Assembly (NCBI GenBank): GCA_022794015.1
Contig: JAAWDZ010000039.1
Location: 1-44,867, forward strand
From: Eubacterium sp.
Lineage (GTDB): Bacteria; Bacillota; Clostridia; Lachnospirales; Lachnospiraceae
DNA length: 44,867 bases
Direction of reading: 5' to 3'
Shown here: piece by piece, positions 1 to 8,598 of the stretch
Layout: every line of letters begins with the position of its first letter
How positions within the stretch are numbered: the first letter of the stretch is position 1
Made by a program: the position numbers and the translations under genes
Notes under the pieces: generated by a model
What the model was told of the DNA's origin: nothing
The model's input: the letters and a program-made list of their open reading frames with translations, nothing else
Database searches by the model: none

Positions 1-126
1 AATGGACTTGCGGAGGGGAGCGTCAATAAGCTGAAAGTAGTGAAACGCATCATGTATGGCCGCAACAGCTTTGAACTGCTGAAAGCGAAGCTGTTACGGC
101 TCGAATTAAAACGCAAAAGCAACTAA
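1..126 (+). CDS. ISL3-family transposase, C-terminal end (5' end outside window)
   Basis: The first 41 codons read openly from base 1 to a TAA at 124-126. The peptide contains SVNKLKVVKRIMYGR and then a basic tail. This NxxAEGxxNKxKxxKRxxYGR pattern is the usual C-terminus of ISL3-family DDE transposases, where it closes the catalytic domain. Only the tail is visible, so whether the element is intact cannot be judged. A short inverted-repeat-like sequence follows the stop, as expected for the right end of such an element. Family assignment rests on this motif alone. Confidence 0.75.
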   Translation, partial: NGLAEGSVNKLKVVKRIMYGRNSFELLKAKLLRLELKRKSN

Positions 127-140
127 CTTTGGAAAGAACC
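125..140 (+). mobile_element. Putative right terminal inverted repeat of the ISL3-type element
   Basis: The stretch just after the transposase stop ends in GGAAAGAACC. Its reverse complement starts GGTTCTTTCC, the GGxTCTTT-like start common to ISL3-family ends. The adjoining bases tattttta could be one copy of an 8-bp target duplication. The left end lies outside the window, so neither repeat nor duplication can be confirmed. Confidence 0.4.
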
Positions 141-161
141 TATTTTTATTACGAACCATGT

Positions 162-194
162 CTGGACAGTAACGTAACAAACATTACTGTCTGG
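162..194 (+). terminator. Hairpin with T-run after the transposase gene
   Basis: CTGGACAGTAACG and CATTACTGTCTGG pair over 13 positions with two G-U pairs and one mismatch. The stem is followed on the plus strand by cagggTATTTTT. It would end transcription leaving the transposase. On the minus strand it is not followed by a T-run, so it is a poor terminator for the alpha-galactosidase gene. Confidence 0.4.
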
Positions 195-266
195 CAGGGT
201 ATTTTTATGCAATATGTAATATATATCCTGTACCTGACGCATCATTGCCCAAGCATACACACCTTT

Positions 267-2462
267 TTATTTTTCATCCAGACCCATTCTTATAAAATAC
301 ATCTGATAAGCCTGATATTCGCCCATCCGGCACGGGACCGGAATCCCCGCTTCCATCAGCGCCTCTGCCGCATACACTTTCCCGCTTTCCTGCTCCTGAT
401 AGCTGCATCCCGGCAAAAGCCCTTTCAGGCGAATATAGTTCTGGGTCATATTTCCATGGATTTCCTGCATCACAACATTGACCAATACCTCTGAAGCATC
501 CCTGGAAACAAACTCCCACGCCCCGGTTTCCTGCGCAAACGGATCGGTAAGCCGGTAATAGAGCCCGTCTAAAATCAAATGTGCATATTTCTGATACGTT
601 TTAATCTGTTTTCTAATCTCCTGCTTTTCTTCTTCATTCATTTTAGCAGGATTGAGCTCATAGCCAAATGTTCCTGCCATAGCAGTAATCCCTCTGGTGT
701 AAAGCGGCGTAATACGTCCGGTCTGATGATTGGGCACGTCCGATACATGCGCCCCCACTGCAGAAACCGGATAACCAAACGAAGTGCCGTACTGGATTTT
801 CACGCGGTCCACCGCATCTGTATTGTCGCTGCACCAAATCTGCGGCGTATAATAGAGCATTCCCGCATCAAACCGGCCGCCGCCGCCACTGCAGCCTTCC
901 AGCAGAATGTGTGGATAACGGTTTACAATGCGTTCCAGAAAATCATACAGCCCAAGCACATAATCGTACATCACTCTGCCCTGATCTTTCGTTCCGCGGG
1001 AAAAGCAGTCGCTTAAACTGCGATTTAAATCCCATTTGATATATTCGATATTGCAGGAATCTAAAACAGTACACATTTTTTCAAAAATATGATCCACAAC
1101 CTCCGGTCTGGAAAAATCCAAAATGAGCTGGTTTCTGGCGCGCACCGGATTGCGTCCGGGAATTCTGAGCGCCCAGTCCGGATGCGTTCGGAAAAGATCA
1201 CTGTCTTCATTCACCCCTTCCGGCTCAAACCAGATACCGAACTTCAATCCCAGTTCATTGATCCTTCGAATCAAAACGTCTAATGAACCCCCCAGTTTTT
1301 TCTCGTTGACATACCAGTCCCCCAAACCGCTGTTGTCGTCGTCCCGTTTTCCAAACCAGCCGTCATCCATTACCAGCATCTCAACGCCCAAATCTGCTGC
1401 CTGCTTTGCAAGCTGATAGACCGATTCCGTGCTGATGTCAAAATAAGATGCCTCCCAGCTGTTTAACAAAATCGGCCGTATACAGTCCCGGTACTTTCCC
1501 CGGCACAGGTGCTTCCGGATACAGTAATGCAAATTCTGTGAAAGTTTGCCAAGTCCCTCTCCGCTGTAGGTAAGGATTACCTCCGGTACAAAAAACACCT
1601 CTCCTTCCTCCAGTGGATAAGAAAACAGCTCATCGGAAAGCCCTAACAAAACGCGCGTCTGATTGTACTGATCCTTTTCAGCCTCGCCTTTAAAGCTGCC
1701 GCTGTACACAAATGACATGGCATAACAATTCCCTGCTTCTTCTGTCGTATCACGCCCTGCAAGAATGAGCATCGGATTATACTGATGGCTGGAAGTGCCC
1801 CTGCGGCTTGCGATGACCTGCGTTCCATGCGCCACCGGAGTACGCTGAACGTTGCGCTCCATTGCATGACGCCCGTAAAAGCAGAGCAAATCATACTCAC
1901 CGCTTACAAAGTCCAGACATGCGGCCTGTGCTTTTTTCAAATAAATCTTCTCCCTGCCGTTGTTTTTAATCCGCGCACTCCGGGTTATGATATTCTGCTC
2001 AGGCAATACACCGTAAAAAAGCGTCACTGCCGTCCGGGTTACCGGATCCTCCAAATCAATTTCTAAAGTCTCCGCTTCCTCTTCCCCGGCATAAACGGCC
2101 GGAAGTCCTGGAATAGCATATTTTCCCTTTGTAATCCGGTAACCACGATAACGGAAATCACATCCATAGGAGCCGTCTGCATTTCTTATAATTACAGCGG
2201 GATTGCGGTAATCTCCCGTCCCCTGGCAGGGAAGCTCCTGCGGCAGGGCATCCATAGAATATGTTCTGTCATCTCCTGCATCGTACGGATTTCCGGAAAA
2301 ACCGCGGTCTGCATATTGCAGCAAATAATCCATGCAGCCATCGGTACGCCTTCCATAATACAAATGCAGCAGAAATCCATATTTATCTACTTTCATTTGA
2401 TAAGTTGCATCTTTTGTGTGCAATGTAAAAGTGTCATTTTTTTCATTGAATATAATTCCCAT
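267..2462 (-). CDS. aga: Alpha-galactosidase, GH36
   Basis: Hydrolyses terminal alpha-1,6-galactosyl residues of melibiose, raffinose and stachyose in the cytoplasm. The 731-residue length is normal for bacterial GH36. An N-terminal beta-sandwich runs to about residue 325. The TIM barrel then carries MDDGWFG (365-371), KWDLNR with the nucleophile Asp478, EGCSGGGGRFD (522-532) and CSDNTDA with the acid/base Asp546. There is no signal peptide, so the substrate must be imported, which fits the ABC importer encoded just upstream on the same strand. AAAGGAGG stands 5-6 bases before the ATG. It is the last gene of the sugar operon, 194 bp after the second permease, with a hairpin in that gap that may lower its expression. 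Confidence 0.95.
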   Translation of the reverse strand: MGIIFNEKNDTFTLHTKDATYQMKVDKYGFLLHLYYGRRTDGCMDYLLQYADRGFSGNPYDAGDDRTYSMDALPQELPCQGTGDYRNPAVIIRNADGSYGCDFRYRGYRITKGKYAIPGLPAVYAGEEEAETLEIDLEDPVTRTAVTLFYGVLPEQNIITRSARIKNNGREKIYLKKAQAACLDFVSGEYDLLCFYGRHAMERNVQRTPVAHGTQVIASRRGTSSHQYNPMLILAGRDTTEEAGNCYAMSFVYSGSFKGEAEKDQYNQTRVLLGLSDELFSYPLEEGEVFFVPEVILTYSGEGLGKLSQNLHYCIRKHLCRGKYRDCIRPILLNSWEASYFDISTESVYQLAKQAADLGVEMLVMDDGWFGKRDDDNSGLGDWYVNEKKLGGSLDVLIRRINELGLKFGIWFEPEGVNEDSDLFRTHPDWALRIPGRNPVRARNQLILDFSRPEVVDHIFEKMCTVLDSCNIEYIKWDLNRSLSDCFSRGTKDQGRVMYDYVLGLYDFLERIVNRYPHILLEGCSGGGGRFDAGMLYYTPQIWCSDNTDAVDRVKIQYGTSFGYPVSAVGAHVSDVPNHQTGRITPLYTRGITAMAGTFGYELNPAKMNEEEKQEIRKQIKTYQKYAHLILDGLYYRLTDPFAQETGAWEFVSRDASEVLVNVVMQEIHGNMTQNYIRLKGLLPGCSYQEQESGKVYAAEALMEAGIPVPCRMGEYQAYQMYFIRMGLDEK

Positions 2463-2557
2463 TTAATCCTCCTTTATCGTCCTAAATACTCCTGAAATAT
2501 GTTTATACCTGATTTTGCCTGGACGTCAAAAAGCATATAAATCTATATTTCCGGAAT

Positions 2558-2636
2558 GATTTTTCAAACACGCTCTAACATGCACCCCTGGAACGAAACT
2601 CCGAAAGGCGTGCAGGCTTTTCCATTCCCGCACGCC
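2558..2636. repeat. REP-like repeat half-copy plus hairpin between permease and alpha-galactosidase
   Basis: The sequence ATTTTTCAAACACGCTCTAAC (from about 2558) is nearly the same as the right arm of a palindromic element at 40197-40220. Here the matching left arm is missing. Just downstream, GGCGTGC (2607-2613) and GCACGCC (2630-2636) form a 7-bp stem. Together they fill most of the 194-bp gap inside the sugar operon and could act as a transcript-folding or processing site. Confidence 0.5.
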
Positions 2637-2656
2637 CCAAACAACATACCTGCAGC

Positions 2657-3505
2657 CTACTTGACTGCGCCATTTACCACACCGTTCAATATCTGTTTCT
2701 GGCAAATGAGATAGAAAATCAAAATCGGAAGCAATGCCAGCAGATAAGATGCAAAAGCCAGATTGTAGTTTGTTCCAAACTGTGTCTGGAATGTCATCTG
2801 CGCTAACGGCAGGGTGTTCATTCCACTCCCTGACATAATAACAAGCGGTGTCATTACATCATTCCAAACGCTCAGCGCGGTAATAACCGCAACGGTTGCA
2901 TGCATCGGCTTCATAATCGGAAAAATCACCTTCCAGAAGGTACAAAATGTCGTAGCTCCGTCAATGCGCGCCGCTTCCTCCAGCGCAATCGGAATGTTAA
3001 CCAGATATCCGGAATAAAGCATCAGATTCATCGGCATATAGAATACCACATAACAGAGGATAACGCCAACAATATTTGCAATTCCCAGCTGCGCCGTCTG
3101 TTTTACCAAAGGCATCATCAGAATCGCAAACGGTACAAACATACCGCTGACAATATACATATACACCAGGTTATACCATTTATTTCTGGCTTTGTTGCGC
3201 CCAACCGCATAACCAATCATAGAATGCAGCACTACTGAAAGTACAACGGTAACCGCCGTAATCATCACACTGTTAAACAGTGAACGCCAGAAATCTGTTA
3301 CACGCATAGCCTCTGCAAAATTTGCCAGGCTCCAGTGTTTCGGCAGAGAAAGGATACCCGCTACACTGTTTGTCATTTCCGTGGGCTGCTTAAAAGCAAT
3401 GACGATTGTCATATAGAGTGGAAATGCAATTGTAATTAAACCTAAAATTAAAAGGATTGTCACCGGCCAGTTGACCTTTTCTTTTACTTTGATTTCTTTA
3501 TTCAT
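2657..3505 (-). CDS. Sugar ABC transporter permease (MalG/MsmG type)
   Basis: One of the two inner-membrane permeases of a CUT1 carbohydrate importer. The 282 residues show about six hydrophobic segments, starting near residues 13-33. The cytoplasmic coupling motif EEAARIDGATTFCTFWKVIFP contains the EAAxxDGA core that docks with the ATPase. The ATG overlaps the stop of the upstream permease by one base (TAATG), so the two are translationally coupled. No ATP-binding gene lies in the operon; CUT1 importers often borrow a shared MsmK-type ATPase encoded elsewhere. The alpha-galactosidase next to it points to raffinose/melibiose-type substrates. Confidence 0.93.
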   Translation of the reverse strand: MNKEIKVKEKVNWPVTILLILGLITIAFPLYMTIVIAFKQPTEMTNSVAGILSLPKHWSLANFAEAMRVTDFWRSLFNSVMITAVTVVLSVVLHSMIGYAVGRNKARNKWYNLVYMYIVSGMFVPFAILMMPLVKQTAQLGIANIVGVILCYVVFYMPMNLMLYSGYLVNIPIALEEAARIDGATTFCTFWKVIFPIMKPMHATVAVITALSVWNDVMTPLVIMSGSGMNTLPLAQMTFQTQFGTNYNLAFASYLLALLPILIFYLICQKQILNGVVNGAVK

Positions 3506-4371
3506 TATAACTGCTCCTCCTTTTTCCCTGTTACTGTAAGCTGTACGACAGAAAATACGACAATGATGATAAAGAACAATACTGCGTTTGCGCTCTGGAA
3601 ACCGAACTGTCCGCCTGACATACCATTGTTATAAATCAAATAAGAGATAGACTCCGTACTCTGTGCCGGGCCGCCCTTCGTCAATGCTACGATCTGATCG
3701 AATACCATCAGGAAGTTCTTCACACTGAGTACCATGTTGATGCTGAAAAACGGGATAATCAGCGGAAATGTCAGGTGCCTAAACTGTGCCCAGCCTGTCG
3801 CTCCGTCAATCGCGCCTGCCTCATATACATCCTCTGGTACGGTCTGTAAACCGGATATGTAAATAATCGTATTCATTGCAATGGCCTGCCATGCACACAC
3901 GATTACGATAGCAACCCACGCCCATTTTGTGCTGGCCAGGATACTGCTGGCTTCTCCGCCAAACATACCGACTACAGCCGGTACGATATAGGTAAATAAG
4001 TAATTGAAAATATAGCCGACTACCAGCGCTCCCAAGATATTGGGTACAAAATACATGCCCCTTAACGCGCTTTTAAATTTAATTTTACTGTTTAATCCAA
4101 TCGCAAGCAAAAGACTGATGATATTAACGACTATGGTAGCCGTAACTGCAAATTTGATCGTAAACAGATACGATTTGCCGACACGGATATCTCCGAACAA
4201 ATCCATATAATTGCGAATCCCCACCCAGTCATAGGAACCATATCCTTTAAAATTAGTAAAGCTGTACATAAATCCTTTGATCAGAGGCAGTGTATTGAAT
4301 GCAAAAAACAGTATCAGGATCGGTATTGTCATCAATGCAAAGGTCCTCTGCCTGTTATTCATCTTTTTCAT
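3505..4371 (-). CDS. Sugar ABC transporter permease (MalF/MsmF type)
   Basis: Partner permease of the CUT1 importer, 288 residues with about six membrane segments; the first is near residues 12-32. The coupling loop reads YEAGAIDGATGWAQFRHLTFP, with the EAAxxDGA-like core. It follows the binding-protein gene by 21 bp and precedes the second permease with a one-base overlap. The order binding protein, F-type permease, G-type permease is the standard CUT1 order. The substrate is inferred from the GH36 gene in the same operon. Confidence 0.93.
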   Translation of the reverse strand: MKKMNNRQRTFALMTIPILILFFAFNTLPLIKGFMYSFTNFKGYGSYDWVGIRNYMDLFGDIRVGKSYLFTIKFAVTATIVVNIISLLLAIGLNSKIKFKSALRGMYFVPNILGALVVGYIFNYLFTYIVPAVVGMFGGEASSILASTKWAWVAIVIVCAWQAIAMNTIIYISGLQTVPEDVYEAGAIDGATGWAQFRHLTFPLIIPFFSINMVLSVKNFLMVFDQIVALTKGGPAQSTESISYLIYNNGMSGGQFGFQSANAVLFFIIIVVFSVVQLTVTGKKEEQL

Positions 4372-4392
4372 GTTTCAAATCTCCTTCCCCTT

Positions 4393-5664
4393 TTATGGAT
4401 TTTTAGCGTTATATTCTTCTACCATGCGAATGATGTCGCGGTTATACCTTACCCAGTCCGTATCAAATTTGGAAAGAAACGCGTCTACATCCTGATTGAT
4501 TAAAAATGTCTGAATTTGTGCGTCTACCGCCATTTCCGCCGGATAATAATGATCCTGAAAGTCGGCCATATTTCCGGAGGTAATATAATCCTTCATACCA
4601 TCCAGATTCGGCGCAAGTGTAAAATCACCGGATTTACAGGGTACAGCGTTCTGATCATCCAGATATGCCTGCACATTTTCATCTTCCAGAAGGAAGTCAA
4701 TAACCTCATAAGCAGCTTCCTTGTTTTCACATTCCTCCGTTACGGCAAGCATCAGATCCACACCAGAGTTTAATGTGTTGTCGTCTGCACTGTCACTTCC
4801 CGGCATGACAAACGAATCAATATCCATATCCGGATTGACCGATTTAATCTGCGGAACAGCATAGCTTCCTATTGTAAACATGGCAGATTCCCCGTTTGCA
4901 AATGCGGTACAGGCGTCGTTGTATCCATAGGCAAACGGCCCTTCCTCCCCGTATTTTAACAGCTCTAACATCTTTTCCGCTACGTCGCGGTATTCCTCGG
5001 AAAACATCGTATCCCCCGCATTTACCTGCTGACACACATCTGACGGCGCAAGGCTTACCGCCAGGGCATTCCACGGAGCGAGACAGGTCCAGATATCCTT
5101 AAGCCCAAAATAAAACGGCAGGATTCCCTCCGACTGAATCGTATCGCACAGTGTAATCAGCTCATCCCATGTCGTAGGAATTTCCCAATTGTGATCCCGA
5201 AACATCTGGCGGTTATACAAAATACCGGCCGCATTTGCCACATAGGGCACGCCATACGTCCCCTCTGTCGGTACAAACTCCAAACCCTCTAAAATATCCA
5301 CATACCCCTGATTGATCTGGGAAAGCCCCTCATAGTCCGACACGTCTGCCAGAATGTTCGAATCGATGAAATACGAATAGTTGATATCGCCGCCGATTCC
5401 CAGAATATCCGGATAATCCTCCCGGACAAACCTGGTTTTTAAAACTGTCATTGCATCATTGGGCGAGCTGATCGTTAAGCGGATGTTGTCATGTGTGCTG
5501 TTAAATTTTTCTTCCAGCTCTTCAAACACATCCACGGCTTCCGGCTTGTAGTGCACCAGCTCAATTTCAATTTTGCCATCATTGTTTTTCGCGCTGCATC
5601 CAGATAGCAAAACTGCGGCTGACATCGTACCTGCCAAAAGAAGACAAACTAATTTTTTCTTCAT
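4393..5664 (-). CDS. Sugar ABC transporter substrate-binding lipoprotein
   Basis: Extracytoplasmic binding protein of the CUT1 importer, about 423 residues. The start is set at the ATG at 5664, preceded by AAAGGAGC; a longer in-frame reading to 5718 has no ribosome site and would run into the promoter. The N-terminus is a lipoprotein signal: KKK, a hydrophobic stretch, then LLSGC with the lipidated Cys at residue 23. The rest matches extracellular solute-binding protein family 1 (for example TWDELITLCDTI and the NAAGILYNRQ region). It is the first gene of the alpha-galactoside operon and is divergent from an AraC regulator. Confidence 0.92.
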   Translation of the reverse strand: MKKKLVCLLLAGTMSAAVLLSGCSAKNNDGKIEIELVHYKPEAVDVFEELEEKFNSTHDNIRLTISSPNDAMTVLKTRFVREDYPDILGIGGDINYSYFIDSNILADVSDYEGLSQINQGYVDILEGLEFVPTEGTYGVPYVANAAGILYNRQMFRDHNWEIPTTWDELITLCDTIQSEGILPFYFGLKDIWTCLAPWNALAVSLAPSDVCQQVNAGDTMFSEEYRDVAEKMLELLKYGEEGPFAYGYNDACTAFANGESAMFTIGSYAVPQIKSVNPDMDIDSFVMPGSDSADDNTLNSGVDLMLAVTEECENKEAAYEVIDFLLEDENVQAYLDDQNAVPCKSGDFTLAPNLDGMKDYITSGNMADFQDHYYPAEMAVDAQIQTFLINQDVDAFLSKFDTDWVRYNRDIIRMVEEYNAKNP

Positions 5665-5717
5665 CCCTTTTTGCTCCTTTCTTTTTTTGGATTCTCGAAT
5701 CCTTATCTGATATAACA

Positions 5718-5781
5718 ATTATAACATCCCATAATGCGTCTATAAATATCATATTTTTTCCAATTTTATACCATTATGCGT
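5718..5781 (-). promoter_or_regulatory. Promoter region of the sugar operon with two direct repeats
   Basis: On the minus strand a perfect -10 TATAAT lies at 5723-5718, but the -35 position (5746-5741, TTTATA) is weak, as is common for activator-dependent promoters. Two direct repeats CCATAATGCGT (5729-5739) and CCATTATGCGT (5771-5781) are spaced 42 bp start to start, about four helical turns. Paired direct half-sites are typical for AraC-family activators, and such a regulator is encoded divergently. Binding is inferred. Confidence 0.5.
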
Positions 5782-5833
5782 TGTTTCTGACGTATATGAA
5801 AGGAGATGTGGCATTTTGGTAGGTTTGAGCGGA

Positions 5834-5996
5834 AACTATTGTGTTACTGTGCATGGGTCAGGAATGCGCATTTACTGTGTGTTCCGTGAGAACATGATAC
5901 AAGTTCGGGGCGATTATTGCGAAGCAAAACTTTAAATATCGCCCCGAACCGTTACTGTGAGCGGCCTCCCAGGCCGTAAACAGTAACACTATTGTT
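5834..5996. repeat. MITE-like or REP-like nested palindromic element (163 bp)
   Basis: The outer ends 5834-5850 and 5980-5996 are inverted repeats matching at 15 of 17 bases. Inside are a perfect 12-bp inverted repeat GTTCGGGGCGAT / ATCGCCCCGAAC (5903-5914 and 5938-5949) and a second hairpin, GTTACTGT (5951-5958) with ACAGTAAC (5980-5987) enclosing CGGCCT-CCC-AGGCCG. TTACTGT occurs three times in direct orientation and once inverted. There is no coding potential. The element sits in the divergent intergenic region between the sugar operon and its regulator. Confidence 0.6.
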
Positions 5997-6027
5997 GGTG
6001 GAAAAGCTATGTTTTTGAAATATATGA

Positions 6028-6056
6028 TTGTGCAATGCACAAAATAAGGGTATAAT
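6028..6056 (+). promoter_or_regulatory. AraC-gene promoter overlapped by a perfect palindrome
   Basis: TATAAT at 6051-6056 is preceded, 17 bp upstream, by a weak -35 TTGTGC (6028-6033). The same bases begin a perfect palindrome TTGTGCA-A-TGCACAA (6028-6042), which would place an operator on the -35 box. The gene starts 108 bp downstream. Confidence 0.5.
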
Positions 6057-6164
6057 AGGCAGAAAGCCAATTATAAAGAATGAAATGTACAGCTTTTCCG
6101 TACAATCAGTTTTTATGGATAGTGCGAAAAAACTTTTATCATAGTTTTTGGAAAGGTGACAGAA

Positions 6165-7022
6165 ATGAAAGATTTGTTATTCTCGGTATTTCCAAATGAA
6201 AATTTCGTGGACTTAAGCCTCTACCAGTTTGGCTGGGAACGCTGCGCCCCCTCCCATGCCTTTGGCCCTGCCGCCAGGAACCATTTTCTGTTCCATTACG
6301 TGATTTCCGGCTGCGGGATGCTCCTTGCAGATAATAAAGAAAAAGAAACCTGTAATTACCGTGTAAAAAGCGGCCAGGGATTTATGATTTTTCCGAACCA
6401 GATCAATACCTACATTGCAGACCAGAATCTTCCCTGGGAATATGTCTGGATCGAGTTCGACGGCCTGCGCGTCAAAGAAGCCTTAGAAATCGCAGGGCTT
6501 TCTCCAAATGCGCCTATATATCACGCGAATTCCCACGATCTGCGTGAGACCATGATGAACGAGATGCTCTATATCGCCCAGCATGGAGATATGGCTCCGT
6601 TCCATCTGATTGGCCATTTATATCTGTTTCTCGACGCCATGACCCGCTCTGTTTCTTCTATCCGCCTTTCCGGCAGCGGCAAGCTGCAGGACTTTTATAT
6701 CCACGAAGCCATCAATTTTATTGAGCAAAATTTTCAAAACAATATTTCAGTTGAAGATATCGCTGACACCTGCGGATTAAACCGCAGTTATTTCGGAAAA
6801 ATTTTTAAGAAATCCGTCGGACGGACGCCACAGGAATTTCTTTTAAATTACCGTATGACAAAAGCCGCCGAGCTGTTAAAGCTGACCAAACTTTCCATTG
6901 GCGATATCAGCAAGGCGGTTGGATATGATAACCCGTTTCATTTTTCCAGAGCATTTAAGCATGTTTATGGAATGCCGCCAAGAGAATGGCGAAATGTGAA
7001 TCAGATACATCCGATTATTTAA
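6165..7022 (+). CDS. AraC-family transcriptional regulator
   Basis: Likely regulator of the divergent alpha-galactoside operon. About 285 residues: an N-terminal cupin-like sugar-sensing domain (HYVISGCGMLL near residue 45, QGFMIFPNQ near 71) and a C-terminal AraC/XylS DNA-binding domain with two helix-turn-helix units (VEDIADTCGLNRSYFGKIFK and IGDISKAVGYDNPFHFSRAF). The start is the ATG at 6165; the in-frame GTG at 6156 overlaps its ribosome site GAAAGGTG. The gene ends 25 bp from the convergent transporter operon. RafR/MsmR-type regulators have this layout and position; the sugar is inferred from context. Confidence 0.9.
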   Translation: MKDLLFSVFPNENFVDLSLYQFGWERCAPSHAFGPAARNHFLFHYVISGCGMLLADNKEKETCNYRVKSGQGFMIFPNQINTYIADQNLPWEYVWIEFDGLRVKEALEIAGLSPNAPIYHANSHDLRETMMNEMLYIAQHGDMAPFHLIGHLYLFLDAMTRSVSSIRLSGSGKLQDFYIHEAINFIEQNFQNNISVEDIADTCGLNRSYFGKIFKKSVGRTPQEFLLNYRMTKAAELLKLTKLSIGDISKAVGYDNPFHFSRAFKHVYGMPPREWRNVNQIHPII

Positions 7023-7047
7023 ATTATTTAAAATATGCGGCTATGAA

Positions 7048-7647
7048 TCAGGGCCACTCCACAATCCTTGTTGCAATTTTGTTTGCAAGATGCCGATTGT
7101 GCGTAATCGCAAGGATTCCCATATTTTTGGCCGCGGCTTCTTTTTGAATTACATTCCAAATCTGCGCCTGCGTAATCACATCCAGCATGGTACTGATTTC
7201 GTCGCAAATGAGATAATCAGCTCCGCTAAGCAGCGCACGCGCCACACAAAACCTCTGGAGTTCACCGCCCGACAATTCTCCTGGGAAACGATCCAGCCAC
7301 GCCTGCTCAATCCCAAATGAAGCAAGCACATCTTCTTCTGGCTCACCGCCTTCTTCCAGCACGCGCCGCATATGCCATCTGGGATTGACTGCCTTTACAG
7401 GATGCTGAAAAATCAACTGAACCGGACAGAACCCTTTCTTTGGCAAAGGCTTATTTTCCAGCAGAATTTCCCCGTTCACAGGACTTAAATACCCTGCTAA
7501 CAGCATAGCAAGCGTCGTCTTTCCATAACCGCTTGGTGCGGACAAAACCAGACATTCCCCTTTTTCTACCTTCAAATTGCAGCCTTCTAAAATCCACGGC
7601 TGTTTTTTTTCATAACGAAAATACACGTTTCTCGCTTCAAGCGCCAT
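7048..7647 (-). CDS. Nickel/peptide-type ABC transporter ATP-binding protein (NikE/OppF-like)
   Basis: Second ATPase of the importer encoded with the lar genes. 199 residues, shorter than typical OppF (about 300) because it lacks the C-terminal oligopeptide-transporter extension, like NikE. It has Walker A SGYGKTT (about residues 39-45), signature LSGGELQR, and Walker B ending in CDEIS, followed by a switch His (AITHNRHL). The start overlaps the end of the other ATPase by 11 bases. Last gene of the eight-gene operon; it ends 25 bp from the convergent AraC gene. Its substrate is inferred as nickel because the same transcript encodes nickel-pincer cofactor enzymes. Confidence 0.85.
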   Translation of the reverse strand: MALEARNVYFRYEKKQPWILEGCNLKVEKGECLVLSAPSGYGKTTLAMLLAGYLSPVNGEILLENKPLPKKGFCPVQLIFQHPVKAVNPRWHMRRVLEEGGEPEEDVLASFGIEQAWLDRFPGELSGGELQRFCVARALLSGADYLICDEISTMLDVITQAQIWNVIQKEAAAKNMGILAITHNRHLANKIATRIVEWP

Positions 7648-8572
7648 AATAACACCTCACTTCACCGCCGCGTACCTGGCGTACCGGAGGAACTGCCGCC
7701 GTACACCGGCTTGTTTTATCCGGGCAGCGAGGCGCAAACAGACAGCCCTCCGGCAGGCTCTGCGCATTAGGCTGGAATCCTTCCAGAGGCAAAAATCCAT
7801 TTTGCGGCAAAGCCCTCCACAAGGCTTTTGAATACGGATGCCGCAGGGCATCGGGACCGCTTTTAAAATCAGCCGCCAGAGCTGTTTCTACCGTAGTTCC
7901 AGCATAAAATACGGCCACTTTATCTGCAAATTCAAACGCCAGATCAATATCGTGTGTAATTAAAATCACCGCTTTTCCTTCATCCGCCATTTCCCGAAAC
8001 AGCCGCAGCGCTTCTAATGCCTGCTTAAGGCCCATACCAGGAGTCGGCTCGTCTGCAATGATAAGCTGCGCATCCGTTATCAGGGCAGCAGATACCAGTA
8101 CCCGTCTTGCCATCCCGCCGGAAAGCTGAAAGGGATACAGCTGCTCCGTTTTTTCCGGCAAACCCAGACGTCCAAAAATACCTTTCCTCTTTTCAACCGG
8201 CTTGGGTCTGCGATGCCCGTCTGCCTGTGCTCCCACTTTCATCAGAGGATCCAGAAAAGCAACTGACTGCGGCACAAGTGCAATTTCTGTTCCGCGAAGC
8301 TTACGCTGCCGTTTTGCTGTCAGTTCCTGCCCTTTGTAGTGCAGATGACCGCGTACAGTCGCATTTCCGGGAAGAATGCCCAAAATAGCAGAAGCCAGCA
8401 GACTTTTACCGGAACCGGAAGAACCGGCAACTGCAATGACTTCTCCGGGATATACGCTTAAGTGCAAATCGGAAATCACCTGCAAATCCTTCTGCAAAAG
8501 TCCATGCTCATACATACTAAATGATACGGACAAATCATGAATTTCCAGTAAAGTATTATCTTTTTGTTTCAT
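7637..8572 (-). CDS. Nickel/peptide-type ABC transporter ATP-binding protein (NikD/OppD-like)
   Basis: First ATPase of the Ni/peptide-type importer, 311 residues. Walker A is GSSGSGKS near residue 52, the Q-loop is VPQSV, the signature is LSGGMARR, Walker B is LIIADEPT and the switch is LITHD. The C-terminal part has the oligopeptide/dipeptide transporter extension with Cys-containing CLFAPRCPDKTSRC, a feature of the OppD/NikD/DppD group. It lies 26 bp after the second permease and overlaps the next ATPase gene. Nickel specificity is contextual; a peptide or metallophore substrate cannot be excluded. Confidence 0.87.
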   Translation of the reverse strand: MKQKDNTLLEIHDLSVSFSMYEHGLLQKDLQVISDLHLSVYPGEVIAVAGSSGSGKSLLASAILGILPGNATVRGHLHYKGQELTAKRQRKLRGTEIALVPQSVAFLDPLMKVGAQADGHRRPKPVEKRKGIFGRLGLPEKTEQLYPFQLSGGMARRVLVSAALITDAQLIIADEPTPGMGLKQALEALRLFREMADEGKAVILITHDIDLAFEFADKVAVFYAGTTVETALAADFKSGPDALRHPYSKALWRALPQNGFLPLEGFQPNAQSLPEGCLFAPRCPDKTSRCTAAVPPVRQVRGGEVRCYYGA

Positions 8573-8598
8573 AACAGACTATTCTCCTTTATCATCTT

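Noticed and set aside
579-1016. Plus-strand open frame of 145 codons
   Set aside because: It is antisense to the alpha-galactosidase gene, whose catalytic motifs are clear.
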